From NCBI RefSeq assembly GCF_000372645.1, contig NZ_APMP01000004.1, positions 62,001-126,000 on the forward strand: 64,000 nucleotides of DNA, read 5' to 3'. The notes under the pieces were generated by a model. The model was not told the origin of the DNA. It saw nothing but the letters and a program-made list of their open reading frames with translations, and ran no database searches. This stretch comes from Caulobacter vibrioides OR37 (GTDB lineage Bacteria; Pseudomonadota; Alphaproteobacteria; Caulobacterales; Caulobacteraceae). A program made the position numbers and the translations under genes. Shown here in pieces: positions 26,644 to 36,200 of this stretch. Each line of letters opens with the position of its first letter. The first letter of the stretch is position 1.

Positions 26644-27667
26644 TCAGGTCGAGGGGCGTCTGGGCATCGTGATCGCGAAGACGGAAAGACCATCGCGCCA
26701 CGCATAGCTCACCTGCCCTCCGTGGGCCTCGGCGATGCCACGCACCACGGCGAGGCCCAGGCCAGAGCCGCTCTTGACGTCGACATCCTCGCCGCGCCGG
26801 AAGGGCTCGAACGCGCGCCGCGCGAGGCTGTCGGGCATTCCAGGGCCCCGGTCGATGACGCTGATCTCGACCTCGGCTTCCGACACGCGCGTGACGATCT
26901 CCAGAACACAGGGCGCGGCGTACTTCACGGCGTTGTCGACCAGCGCGAGCACCGCCTGGCGCAAGCGAACGGGATCGGCGACGCAGCGACCGCTCGCGAG
27001 GGTCATGCGCAGACCAAAGCCGGCCTTGGCGAGATCCCGCTCGACGAGACGCGCGAGCCCTTCGATCTCGGCGGCCAGATCGATCTCGACGGACCGCAAT
27101 TGCAGGCGGCCGCTGTCGAGCAGGCTGACCACCCGCAGATCCTCGACCAGCCGCGCGAGGGCGTCGGCCTGGTGGTGCAGGGACCGCAGTAGCGCGGGCT
27201 CTGGCTGGAACACGCCTTCGGCCAGCCCCTGAAGGCGGCCCTTCAGGATCGTCACGGGCGTTCGCAGCTCGTGAGCGATCACGCTGTTCCAGGTGACAAT
27301 ATCGTCCACCGCCTTCTCCAGGCGGTCGGCCATGGCGTTGAAGTCGGCGATCATCTGGCTGGCCTCGGTCGGCGCCGGCGATTTCGCGCGCGGCCTCGGC
27401 CAGCGCCTCCAGCGGCTCGACCATGCGTCGGGCGACGCGCGTGGCGACCACGCTCGCGGCTATGCCGCCCAGCACGATGCAAACCGAGTAGATGCCCCAC
27501 TCGACCGGCCCAGGGAGGATCGCGTCCTCGGCCGACAGCAGCTTGGGCGCGAACTGGAATAGCAGGCTGTAAGCCGCCATCACGAATGTGAGGCTGAAGA
27601 CCAGGGTCGCCAGGGTCATGCCGACGATGGTCCAGTTGAGCCGCTGGGAAAGGCTCTGCGCTTTCAT
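26644..27667 (-). pseudogene. BaeS-like sensor histidine kinase, frameshifted in the HAMP region
   Basis: Coding runs in one frame from ATG 27667 (two membrane segments at about 12-38 and 58-76, then RMVEPLEALAEAAREIAGA) and continues in another frame from about 27369 (TEASQMIADFNAMADRLE, H-box VIAHELRTPVTILKG, N-box VDNAVKYA, GSGLGLAVVRG) to 26644. Skipping one G near 27370 joins them. The joined HAMP is still about ten residues short, so an out-of-frame deletion is likelier than a single read error. Unless corrected, translation yields a membrane protein without kinase domains. Its start overlaps the response regulator stop (ATGA). Confidence 0.78.
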
Positions 27668-28353
27668 TGGTCCCCCATCAGGCGATAGCCCAGCCCCCGC
27701 ACGTTGCCGAGCATCCCTGGCGCGCCGGCGGCTTCGAGCTTCTTGCGCAGCTTGCTCAAGTGGCTGTCGACGGTCCGCTCCAGCGCGTCACCGCCCGACA
27801 GGCAGGCGTCCAGCAACTCGGCGCGCGTATAGAGCCGCATCGGCGCCTGAGCCATGTGCAGCAGCAACCGAAATTCCGTCAGGGTCAGGGCCAGACGGCG
27901 CGGACCGTCCGGGGCGTTCACCGTGGCGATGTGATTGACGGGATCGACATCCAGAAGGCCCGCCCGCGCCACCGACGCTGTGTCTCGCCCGGATGCGCGG
28001 CGCAGCACGGCCTTGGCGCGAGCGGCCACCTCCAGCGGGTTGAAGGGCTTGACGACATAGTCATCGGCCCCGATCCGCAGCGCCTGCAGCTTGTCCAGAT
28101 CCTGGTCCAGGGCGGTCAGCATGATCACCGGCGTCGCGCCGCGCAGGCGGAGCCGCGCCAGGACCTCCCAGCCGTCCAGCTTGGGCAGCCCCACGTCGAG
28201 CAACACGATGTCGGGGCGGAGCGCCTGATGCAGCTCGACCGCCGTCTGGCCGTCCCGCGCGGAGACGGTCCTGAACCCCTCGCGCTCCAGATAGCCCACG
28301 AGGATCTCGGCGATCTCGGGCTCGTCCTCGACGATCAGAACCAGGGCGTTCAC
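27664..28353 (-). CDS. OmpR/BaeR-like response regulator
   Basis: Two-component regulator of about 229 residues. The receiver has acidic VEDEP, phospho-acceptor aspartate in IVLLDVGLPKLDGW, and the conserved lysine in YVVKPFNPLE; a winged-helix output follows (LTLTEFRLLLHM, RTVDSHLSKLRKKL, GLGYRL). I choose GTG 28353 because GGAGA lies about 5 bases upstream; the frame is open to an ATG at 28392. It is divergent from the RND operon starting at 28523, the usual BaeSR arrangement, and probably controls that pump. Its kinase partner appears broken, so it may act unphosphorylated or take phosphate from another kinase. Confidence 0.9.
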   Translation of the reverse strand: MNALVLIVEDEPEIAEILVGYLEREGFRTVSARDGQTAVELHQALRPDIVLLDVGLPKLDGWEVLARLRLRGATPVIMLTALDQDLDKLQALRIGADDYVVKPFNPLEVAARAKAVLRRASGRDTASVARAGLLDVDPVNHIATVNAPDGPRRLALTLTEFRLLLHMAQAPMRLYTRAELLDACLSGGDALERTVDSHLSKLRKKLEAAGAPGMLGNVRGLGYRLMGDQ

Positions 28354-28522
28354 GAGGTCTCCAATGGGGCCGCGACCGAATGGTCCAGGCACTAATCATC
28401 GTTCCGCGCCCCGCGCCAGCGCCCTCCACGAAGTCGCAACATAGTCTCCACGAACGCGCAGCCCCCCTCGGGCATAGGCCGCCGGCGCCTTCGAAAGGCG
28501 CGTCTCGGGAGCCGCCCCTTTC

Positions 28523-29644
28523 ATGCACCGCCATCGTCTTCGCCTCGCCGCGACCCTGATCCTGAGCGCCTCGACCTTGGCCGCCTGCGGTCGGCGCGAG
28601 GTCGGCGCGAGCGCGCCGCCGCCCGAGGTCGCCGTGGCCGCGGCCGAGCTAGTGACCGTGACGCCGGTCGACGACCTGCCCGCCCGCGTGGTGGCGTTCC
28701 GGACCGCGGAGATCCGTCCTCAGGTGTCCGGCGTCGTGCGACGGCGGCTCTTCACGCAGGGCGGCGAAGTCCGCGCCGGCCAGCCGCTGTTCCAGATCGA
28801 TCCCGCGCCTTACCAAGCCGAGGCCGCCGGCGCCCAGGCCGCGCTTTCTCGCGCCATCGCGGTCGCTGATCGCGCCAAGGCCCAGGTCTCGCGCCTGGGG
28901 CCGCTGGTGGAGGCCGACGCCATCAGTCGCCAGAGCTATGACGACGCGGTGTCGGCCAAGATCCAGGCGGAGGCGGATCTGGACGCGGCCCGCGCGACGC
29001 TGCGACGTCGCGGCGTCGAGCTGAGTTTCGCGACCGTCACCGCGCCGATTTCCGGCCGGATCGGCGAGGCGCAGGTCACCGAAGGCGCGCTGGTCGCCGC
29101 CGGCGGAGGCGGTCCGATGGCCACCGTCCAGCAGATCGACCAGGTCTATATCGACGTGCGCCAACCCTCCGCGCGCCTTGAGGCCCTGCGCGCCATGACG
29201 GGCGGCGGCGCGGGTCGCGAAGTGGAGATCCTGACCCCTTCAGGCGCGCCCTATCCGCGCAAGGGCAGGATCCTGTTTTCGGGCGTCACGGTGGATCCGG
29301 CGACGGGCGACGCGGTGGCGCGCGTCCAGATCGACAATCCCGACCGCGCGCTGCTTCCCGGGATGTTCGTCCGCGCCCGATTGCCGCGCGCGCCGATCCA
29401 GAACGCGGTGCTGACGCCCCAGCAGGCCGTGCTGCGCGACAGCGGCGGCAAGCCGATCGTCAGCCTTGTGAACGCCAAGGGCCGGGTCGAGACCCGCGCC
29501 GTCGAGGTCGGCGATGTCGTGGGCGGCCGCTATGTGGTGACGCGCGGCCTAAAGGCCGGCGACCGGGTGATCGTCGAGGGGCAAGACCGCGTCTCCGCCG
29601 GCGTCCTGGTCAAGGCCGTTCCGTTCCAGATGGCGGGGCGCTAG
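28523..29644 (+). CDS. RND efflux periplasmic adaptor (AcrA/MexA type)
   Basis: Membrane-fusion lipoprotein of 373 residues; LSASTLAACG near 13-22 is a lipobox. The barrel-sandwich halves (VSGVVRRRLFTQGGEVRAGQ and VTAPISGRIGEAQVTEG), the intervening coiled-coil hairpin rich in Ala/Glu/Arg, and the C-terminal GLKAGDRVIVEGQ are typical. It couples the inner-membrane pump to the outer-membrane channel. First gene of a three-gene operon, 4 bases before the pump gene. Confidence 0.92.
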   Translation: MHRHRLRLAATLILSASTLAACGRREVGASAPPPEVAVAAAELVTVTPVDDLPARVVAFRTAEIRPQVSGVVRRRLFTQGGEVRAGQPLFQIDPAPYQAEAAGAQAALSRAIAVADRAKAQVSRLGPLVEADAISRQSYDDAVSAKIQAEADLDAARATLRRRGVELSFATVTAPISGRIGEAQVTEGALVAAGGGGPMATVQQIDQVYIDVRQPSARLEALRAMTGGGAGREVEILTPSGAPYPRKGRILFSGVTVDPATGDAVARVQIDNPDRALLPGMFVRARLPRAPIQNAVLTPQQAVLRDSGGKPIVSLVNAKGRVETRAVEVGDVVGGRYVVTRGLKAGDRVIVEGQDRVSAGVLVKAVPFQMAGR

Positions 29645-29648
29645 GCCA

Positions 29649-32600
29649 ATGCCGAAGTTCTTCATCGAACGGCCGATCTTCGCCTGGGTCATCGCCATCG
29701 CGATCGTCCTGGCCGGCCTGATGGCGATCCCCCGCCTGCCCGTGGCGCGCTATCCCGTCGTCGCGCCGCCGACCGTCAGCATCTACGCCAGCTATCCCGG
29801 CGCGACGCCCCAGGCCATGAACGACTCCGTCGTGAGCCTGATCGAGCGCGAGCTCTCCAGCGTCAAGAATCTGCTCTATTTCGAGTCCTCGACCGACACG
29901 TCCGGCTCGGCCACGATCACGGCCACCTTCAAACCGGGCACGAATCCCGAGCTGGCCCAGGTCGACGTTCAGAACCGGCTGAAGACCGTCGAGCCTCGCC
30001 TGCCCCAGACCGTTCGCCAGACCGGCGTCAGCGTCGAGAGCGCCGCGTCCAATTTCCTGATGATGGTCAGCCTACGGAGTGTCGACGGGCGCGACGACGA
30101 GGTCGCCCTCAGCGACTACATGGTCCGCAACATCGCCGACGAGTTGAAGCGCGTTCCTGGCGTCGGTCGGGTGCAGATGTTCGGCTCCGAGCGCGCCATG
30201 CGGATCTGGATCGATCCGAACAAGCTGACCGGCTTCAATCTCGCGCTGAGCGACGTCACGGCGGCGATCGCGGCGCAGAACCAGCAACTGGCGCCCGGCG
30301 TGCTGGGCGGCGAGCCGACGGTCATGGATCAGCGGGTGACCGTGCCGCTGACCGCCAACGGCCAGCTCCAGACCGTCGAACAATTCGCCGCCATCGTGCT
30401 GCGCGCCAACACCTCCGGGTCGCGCGTCACCCTGGGCGACGTCGCCCGCATCGAACTGAACTCGGCGAACTTCAACTTCGCCACGCGTGAGAACGGCCAG
30501 CCGGCCACGGCCCTGGGCGTTCAGCTTTCGCCCGGCGGCAACGCGGTGCGGACCGCCGCGGCGATCCAGGCCCGCCTCGACGACCTGCAAAAGTCCACGC
30601 CTCCGGGCATGAAGCTGGCCATTCCTTTCAACACCGCGCCGTTCGTCCGCGTCTCGATCGAGAAGGTCGTCCAGACCCTGGCCGAGGCGATGGCCCTGGT
30701 GTTCCTGGTGATGTTCCTGTTCCTGGGAAAGGTCCGTTACACCCTGATCCCCGCCATCGTCGCGCCGATCGCCCTGCTGGGCGCGTTCACGGTGATGCTG
30801 GCGGCGGGCTTTTCGATCAACGTGCTGACCATGTTCGGCATGGTGCTGGCGATCGGCATCATCGTCGACGACGCCATCGTCGTGGTCGAGGCGGTCGAGC
30901 GGATCATGGCCACGGAGGGCCTGTCGCCCAAGGAAGCGACGCGCAAGGCCATGTCGGAGATGACCGGCGCCATCATCGGCATCACCGCCGTGCTGGCGGC
31001 TGTCTTCATTCCCATGGCCCTGGCCGATGGTTCGGTCGGCGCGATCTATCGGCAGTTCACCCTGTCGATGGCGGTCTCTATCCTGTTCTCGGCCTTCCTG
31101 GCGCTGTCGCTAACGCCCGCCCTTTGCGCGACCTTGCTCAAGCCCGTCGACCGCCACGCGCCGAAGACGGGCTTCTTCGGCTGGTTCGACCGACACTTCG
31201 AGCGCCTGACCGACGGCTACGAGCGTCTGTTGGGGAAGGTGCTGCGGCGCGGCGGCCGCGCGATGGCCGCGTTCGGCGTGGTCGTCGCCGTCACGGCGGG
31301 CGCGTTCCTGGTCCTACCGTCCGCCTTCCTCCCCGAGGAGGATCAGGGCTATTTCATCACGTCCTTCCAGTTGCCGGCCGACGCCACGGCGCGGCGCACG
31401 CGCGAAGCGGTCTCGCGCTTCGAGCACTACGCCCGCACGCGCCCCGCGATCGAAACGACCCAGGCCGTCACCGGCTTCAGCTTCGCCGGCCAGGGCCCGA
31501 ACACGGCGATGATCTTCTCGATGCTCAAGGACTGGAAGACGCGCGACGGCGCGACAAGCGCCAGCGAGGTCCAGGCCGCGACCGAGGCCATGAAGACCCA
31601 GCGCGAGGGCGAGATCATGTCGCTGATGCCGCCCTCGATCGACGAGCTGGGCAACTCGTCCGGGTTCACGCTCGCTCTGCAAGACCACGCCAATCGCGGT
31701 CCCGAAGCGCTGGCGCAAGCCCAGGCCCGCCTGTTGGCCCTGGCCGCCGACAGCAAGCTGGTGACCGGCGTCTATCCCGAGGGCCTGCCACCCGGCTCGA
31801 CCGTGCGGTTGGATATCGACCGTCAAAAGGCTCAGGCGTTGGGCGTGTCCTTCGCGGCGATCGCCGACACCCTGTCCACCGCCCTGGGCTCCAGCTACGT
31901 CAACGACTTCGCCAACGCTGGGCGCTTGCAGCAGGTGATCGTTCAGGCCGACGCGCCTTTCCGGATGCAGCTCGGCGACGTGCTCAAGCTCTATGTCCGC
32001 AACGACACCGGCGGGATGGTCGCGCTGTCCGAGGTGGTGAGTCCGGCCTGGACCAAGGCCCCGGCGCAGATGACGCGCTTCAACGGCTATCCGTCGGTTC
32101 GTTTGACGGGTTGGCCCGCGCCGGGCGCCTCCAGCGGGCAAGCCATGGCGGAGATGGAGCGTTTGGCCGCCCAGCTTCCCCGAGGCTACGCCATCGCCTG
32201 GACCGGACAGTCGCTGCAGGAAAAGCTGGCGGGCGCGCAAGCCCTGGCCCTGCTCGCCCTGTCGATGCTGGTCGTCTTCCTGGTGCTGGCCGCGCTTTAC
32301 GAGAGCTGGTCGATCCCGCTGTCGGTCATGCTGGCCATTCCGCTGGGTCTGATCGGCGCCTTGGCGGCGGTGATGCTCAGGGGCTTGCCCAACGATGTCT
32401 TCTTCAAGGTCGGGCTGATCACCATCATCGGTCTGTCGGCCAAGAACGCCATCCTGATCGTCGAGTTCGCCAAGGCCAACCGCGCCAAGGGCATGGGCCT
32501 GACCGAAGCGGCCATCCACGCCGCCAAGCTTCGCCTGCGCCCGATCCTGATGACCAGCCTGGCCTTCACCCTGGGCGTCGTTCCCCTGGTCATCGCCTCG

Positions 32601-32768
32601 GGCGCCAGCGCCGAGACCCAACACGCCATCGGCACCGGCGTCTTCGGCGGGATGATCACCGGCACCCTGCTGACGATCGTCCTGGTTCCCGTCTTCTTCG
32701 TCGTGGTCATCGGCGCGGCCGAGCGCTTGTCCACGCCCCGAAAGGCCGCTCCGGCGGCGGAGGCCTGA
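29649..32768 (+). CDS. RND multidrug efflux pump (AcrB/MexB type)
   Basis: Proton-driven inner-membrane transporter of 1039 residues. It begins MPKFFIERPIFAWVIAI, typical of HAE-1 pumps, and has twelve membrane segments, two large periplasmic loops and the proton-relay aspartates in GIIVDDAIVVVE near 403-414. The length matches the family. It follows the adaptor by 4 bases and precedes the channel gene by 3 bases. Drug or metabolite substrate cannot be told. Confidence 0.95.
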   Translation: MPKFFIERPIFAWVIAIAIVLAGLMAIPRLPVARYPVVAPPTVSIYASYPGATPQAMNDSVVSLIERELSSVKNLLYFESSTDTSGSATITATFKPGTNPELAQVDVQNRLKTVEPRLPQTVRQTGVSVESAASNFLMMVSLRSVDGRDDEVALSDYMVRNIADELKRVPGVGRVQMFGSERAMRIWIDPNKLTGFNLALSDVTAAIAAQNQQLAPGVLGGEPTVMDQRVTVPLTANGQLQTVEQFAAIVLRANTSGSRVTLGDVARIELNSANFNFATRENGQPATALGVQLSPGGNAVRTAAAIQARLDDLQKSTPPGMKLAIPFNTAPFVRVSIEKVVQTLAEAMALVFLVMFLFLGKVRYTLIPAIVAPIALLGAFTVMLAAGFSINVLTMFGMVLAIGIIVDDAIVVVEAVERIMATEGLSPKEATRKAMSEMTGAIIGITAVLAAVFIPMALADGSVGAIYRQFTLSMAVSILFSAFLALSLTPALCATLLKPVDRHAPKTGFFGWFDRHFERLTDGYERLLGKVLRRGGRAMAAFGVVVAVTAGAFLVLPSAFLPEEDQGYFITSFQLPADATARRTREAVSRFEHYARTRPAIETTQAVTGFSFAGQGPNTAMIFSMLKDWKTRDGATSASEVQAATEAMKTQREGEIMSLMPPSIDELGNSSGFTLALQDHANRGPEALAQAQARLLALAADSKLVTGVYPEGLPPGSTVRLDIDRQKAQALGVSFAAIADTLSTALGSSYVNDFANAGRLQQVIVQADAPFRMQLGDVLKLYVRNDTGGMVALSEVVSPAWTKAPAQMTRFNGYPSVRLTGWPAPGASSGQAMAEMERLAAQLPRGYAIAWTGQSLQEKLAGAQALALLALSMLVVFLVLAALYESWSIPLSVMLAIPLGLIGALAAVMLRGLPNDVFFKVGLITIIGLSAKNAILIVEFAKANRAKGMGLTEAAIHAAKLRLRPILMTSLAFTLGVVPLVIASGASAETQHAIGTGVFGGMITGTLLTIVLVPVFFVVVIGAAERLSTPRKAAPAAEA

Positions 32769-32771
32769 TCG

Positions 32772-34151
32772 ATGCGCCTTATGATGATCTGCGGCGCCGT
32801 GCTGCTCGGCGGCTGTTCCGTCACCCCTCGCCTCGACATTCCGGCCGCGCCGGTGGCCGCGACCTATCCCGTCGTCGAGGGCGGGGTGGCGGCGGACATT
32901 CCCGAGGCCAGGTCGCTGGACTGGCGGCAAGTCTATGGCGATCCCCGGCTGCGGGCCCTGATCGACCGCGCCCTACACCAGAACCGGGACCTTCGCGCCG
33001 CCCTGCTGAACGTCGAGGCCGCGCGCGCCGAGCGCCGCCTGGCCAGCGCCGCCTTGGGTCCCAGCCTCGACGCCAACCTGTCGCGCGCCCAGGAGCGCTC
33101 GCCGACCCAGGGCCGCTCGGATACCTACGCGGCCAATCTGGGGCTGACGGCCTTCGAGCTGGACCTGTTCGGGCGCCTTAGGGCCCAGTCCAACGCCGCC
33201 TATCAGCGTTACCTGGCCAGCGAGACCGGCGCGCGCGCCGCGCGCATCGCGCTGATCTCCGCCGTCGCGACCGCCTATCTCGACGAACGGCTCGCCGAGG
33301 AGCAGTTGGCGCTGACCGAGGCGACCCTGGCGGACTGGCGGACCTCGCTCGACATCGCGCGGCGGCTCAAGGCGGCCTCTCAGGCGGGCGGTCTTGACGT
33401 CGCCCAGGCCGAAGGGCTGGTCCGCCAGGCGGAGGCCGACCGGGAGGCCGGCCGCCGCGCCTCGGCCCGGGCTCGCAACGCCCTGGAGCTGGTCGTCGGC
33501 GCGCCGACGCCCGCCTCGCTGCCCGCCGCGATGCCCTTGGCAGATCAGCCGCTCCCAACACAGCTGCGGCCCGGTCTTCCCGCCGATCTGTTGACCCTGC
33601 GTCCCGACATCGCCCAGGCCGAGCATATGCTGCGCGCCGCCAACGCCGATGTTGGCGCCGCCCGCGCGGCCTTGCTGCCCAGGATATCCCTGACCGGGGC
33701 GTTCGGCGCGGCCAGTTCGGATCTCGGCGCCCTCTTCGATCATGGGAGCCGGGCATGGTCATTCACGCCGCAGATCACCCAGCCGATCTTCAGAAGCGGG
33801 CAGTTGCGCGGCGCCGTGACCTTGAGCGAGGCGCGCAAGTCGATCGCCGTCGCCGCCTATGAGCGCCAGATCCAGTCCGCGTTTCGGGAGGTGGCCGACG
33901 GCCTCGCCGCCCAGGCCACCTTCGCCAGCCAAGTACATGTCGAGGAGGGCGTGGTCGACGCCGCGCGGCGACGCCTGCGCCTATCCGACCTTCGCTATCG
34001 CGCCGGGCTGGACGGGCGGCTGGAACTGCTTGACGCGCAGCGCGCCCACTACGCCGCGCGGCAATCGCTGCTGTCGCTCAGACACGACCAACTCGCCGCC
34101 ATGGTCACGCTCTATGCCGCGCTCGGCGGCGGGCTAGACCCGACGGTTTGA
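32772..34151 (+). CDS. Outer-membrane efflux lipoprotein, NodT family
   Basis: TolC-like channel subunit of 459 residues with lipobox AVLLGGCS near 9-16 and two OEP repeats; ELDLFGRLRAQ and LRPDIAQAEHMLRAANADVG are the usual conserved stretches. It completes the tripartite pump with the two genes before it. A new ATG 3 bases after the pump stop supports cotranslation. Confidence 0.93.
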   Translation: MRLMMICGAVLLGGCSVTPRLDIPAAPVAATYPVVEGGVAADIPEARSLDWRQVYGDPRLRALIDRALHQNRDLRAALLNVEAARAERRLASAALGPSLDANLSRAQERSPTQGRSDTYAANLGLTAFELDLFGRLRAQSNAAYQRYLASETGARAARIALISAVATAYLDERLAEEQLALTEATLADWRTSLDIARRLKAASQAGGLDVAQAEGLVRQAEADREAGRRASARARNALELVVGAPTPASLPAAMPLADQPLPTQLRPGLPADLLTLRPDIAQAEHMLRAANADVGAARAALLPRISLTGAFGAASSDLGALFDHGSRAWSFTPQITQPIFRSGQLRGAVTLSEARKSIAVAAYERQIQSAFREVADGLAAQATFASQVHVEEGVVDAARRRLRLSDLRYRAGLDGRLELLDAQRAHYAARQSLLSLRHDQLAAMVTLYAALGGGLDPTV

Positions 34152-34164
34152 CGGAGAAAGACCC

Positions 34165-34737
34165 GTGAACGCCAAGACATCCGTTCCAAACCGCGACGCG
34201 ACGCCCCAGCGCTATCCCTTCGCCATGCGGGGTCTGCACTGGCTGCGCGCGATGATGCTCTTGGGCCTGATCGCCCTCGGCTGGTTCATGACCGCCCTTC
34301 CCGACGCGGCGCCCATGAAGTTCATGCTCTACCCGGTGCATAAACAGCTGGGCGTCACCGTCTTCATCATCGCCATCGTCGCGATGATCGTTCGCGCGCG
34401 CGCTTCCCGTCCGGCCGCCCCGGTGGGGCTCGCGCGCCGGGAAGCCGTCCTATCCCACGTCACGCACCACGCCCTGCTGGTGCTGGCCGTACTCGTGCCG
34501 CTGATGGGCTACGCGATGTCCAGCACCTATGTCGACAGCGACGGCGTGCCCTTCCTTTTCATGAAGCTGCCCGAGCTCCTCCCCAAGAGCGGTCTCGGCT
34601 TCGCCGCTTTCCAATGGCTGCATCGGATCCTGGCCTACACGCTGCTGGGTCTGATCGCGCTGCACGTGATCGGAGCGTTGAAGCACCGTCTCCTTGATCG
34701 CGGCGGAGACAGCGACGTGTTGGGCCGTATGCTGTGA
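34165..34737 (+). CDS. Cytochrome b561-type membrane haem protein
   Basis: A 190-residue four-helix membrane protein of the CybB family, carrying electrons from quinol, possibly to superoxide. Candidate haem histidines are in MRGLHWLRAMM (helix 1), YPVHKQLG, HVTHHALLVLA and the C-terminal WLHRILAYTLLGLIALHV. It starts 13 bases after the channel gene with GGAG upstream (ACGGAGAAAG), so it may be cotranscribed with the pump, a coupling I cannot explain. Confidence 0.88.
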   Translation: MNAKTSVPNRDATPQRYPFAMRGLHWLRAMMLLGLIALGWFMTALPDAAPMKFMLYPVHKQLGVTVFIIAIVAMIVRARASRPAAPVGLARREAVLSHVTHHALLVLAVLVPLMGYAMSSTYVDSDGVPFLFMKLPELLPKSGLGFAAFQWLHRILAYTLLGLIALHVIGALKHRLLDRGGDSDVLGRML

Positions 34738-34819
34738 CGCCGCGCCCCTCCACAACCCGCTTCCGCGGGCCGCGAACAACATCCCGCGTCCGGCCTTCCG
34801 GCCCGAACAGCCAGCGCCG

Positions 34820-35248
34820 ATGAACACGCCACGATCACCGCTGATGCTCGCCTATTTGGCGCGGCGGGAGGAGATGCGGCGCTTCTTTCGCGCTCGAACC
34901 GGCGGGCGGGAAGACGTCGAAACCCTGATGCGGCGGCTTCTCGACAAGGCCCGGCAAGCGGATGGCGAGGCGATCGAGGATCCGTCGGTCCGGCTCTACC
35001 GCCTAGCGTCGAGCCTTCTGCGCGATCGCCCGCGCGCGGCGGCCGGAGACCCCTCCTGGGTTCGAACCCTCGACACCCTGCCCCCTATGACGCGACAAGT
35101 ATTCCGGCTGCATCGGTTCGAGGGTTTGACCCAAACCGAAATCGCCGACCGGCTCGGCCTGTCGCGGCGCGCGGTGGAAATACTCATCGGCCAAGCGATC
35201 ACGCGCCTTCTTCGAGCGCGTCAACAGCAAGACGGCGAGGCCACCTGA
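34820..35248 (+). CDS. Orphan ECF-like sigma factor
   Basis: A short (142-residue) sigma-70-like protein. A compact region 2 (REDVETLMRRLLDKARQ, then PSVRLYRLASSLLRDR) leads into a clear region 4 (LPPMTRQVFRLHRFEGLTQ and TEIADRLGLSRRAVEILI). It is about 50 residues shorter than the FecI-type sigma at 9.6-10.2 kb, with region 2 reduced. No FecR, anti-sigma or TonB receptor lies beside it. The start at 34820 is preferred over 34694 because the upstream extension overlaps the cytochrome gene in another frame. Function unknown beyond transcription initiation. Confidence 0.72.
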   Translation: MNTPRSPLMLAYLARREEMRRFFRARTGGREDVETLMRRLLDKARQADGEAIEDPSVRLYRLASSLLRDRPRAAAGDPSWVRTLDTLPPMTRQVFRLHRFEGLTQTEIADRLGLSRRAVEILIGQAITRLLRARQQQDGEAT

Positions 35249-35271
35249 ACGCGCCGTCCGCGAGGCGGCCC

Positions 35272-36177
35272 TTAGGCGCTCGCTTCCAGAGTAGCGAGTT
35301 GACCTCGCAGCAAGGCCAGCATGGCCGAAAAGTCGCGGCCGCCGTGACCAAGACCGGCGAAGAGCGCGTAGAGCGCCTCCGCCTGAGCCCCCATGGGCGT
35401 GCTGGCGCCGGCGCGGGCCGCCGCCTCCTGGGCCAGCTTCAGGTCCTTGAGCATCATCGCCGTGGCGAAGCCGCCCTGATAGTCACGGTTGGACGGCGCG
35501 GCCGGCACCGGTCCCGGCCAGGGATAATAGCTGGTCACGCTCCAGCACTGGCCCGAGGACTTCGAGGCGATCTCGAAGAACCGCTCGGGATCCAGGCCCA
35601 GCTTCTCGGCGAGCGCGATGGCTTCGCACGTGCCGATCATGCTGACGCCCAGCAGCATGTTGTTGCAGATCTTGGCGGCTTGCCCCGCGCCCCAGTCGCC
35701 GGCGCGGATCGTGACGCGGCTCATCGGCGCCAGCGCGATTTCGACGGCTGGCAGATGGCCTTCCTCGCAGCCGACCATGAAGGCCAGGGTTCCGGCCTCG
35801 GCGGCCGCCGTGCCGCCCGAGACGGGCGCGTCGGCGAAGACGAAGCCCGCCTCGCTGGCCGCGCGCGCGACCCGCCGGGCGGTGTCGACGTCGATGGTCG
35901 AGCAGTCGAGCAGCAGCGCGCCGGCGCGCGCGGCCCCGAACACCTGCTCGCGATAGACCTGTTCGACCTGGGGTCCCGCCGGCAGCATGGTGATCACCAC
36001 GTCCGCGTCGGCGACGGCGGCCGCGACGCTGTCGGCGGCCAGGCAACCGGCCGCGACCGCGCGGGCCAGCGCCGCTTCGCTTAGGTCGAAGGCGCGAACC
36101 TGGCGCCCCGCCGCAGCTTGGCGGGCGGCCATGCCGCCCCCCATATTGCCCAGACCGATGAAGGCGATCGTCTGCAT
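35272..36177 (-). CDS. mmsB: 3-hydroxyisobutyrate dehydrogenase
   Basis: NAD-dependent oxidation of 3-hydroxyisobutyrate to methylmalonate semialdehyde in valine breakdown; 301 residues. Visible are the Rossmann IGLGNMGGGMA at 6-16, the substrate motif FADAPVSGGTAAAEAGTL and the catalytic lysine in GAGQAAKICNNMLLG. It starts 23 bases after mmsA, so the two enzymes for consecutive steps are in one operon. The longer frame to 36255 runs into mmsA and is rejected. Confidence 0.93.
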   Translation of the reverse strand: MQTIAFIGLGNMGGGMAARQAAAGRQVRAFDLSEAALARAVAAGCLAADSVAAAVADADVVITMLPAGPQVEQVYREQVFGAARAGALLLDCSTIDVDTARRVARAASEAGFVFADAPVSGGTAAAEAGTLAFMVGCEEGHLPAVEIALAPMSRVTIRAGDWGAGQAAKICNNMLLGVSMIGTCEAIALAEKLGLDPERFFEIASKSSGQCWSVTSYYPWPGPVPAAPSNRDYQGGFATAMMLKDLKLAQEAAARAGASTPMGAQAEALYALFAGLGHGGRDFSAMLALLRGQLATLEASA

Positions 36178-36200
36178 GGCGTTCAGTCCTTGAGGATGGA

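Noticed and set aside
26582..27667. Single 361-codon frame for the sensor kinase
   Set aside because: After about residue 99 it leaves the kinase frame; the catalytic motifs are in the neighbouring frame, so the tail is not a real domain.
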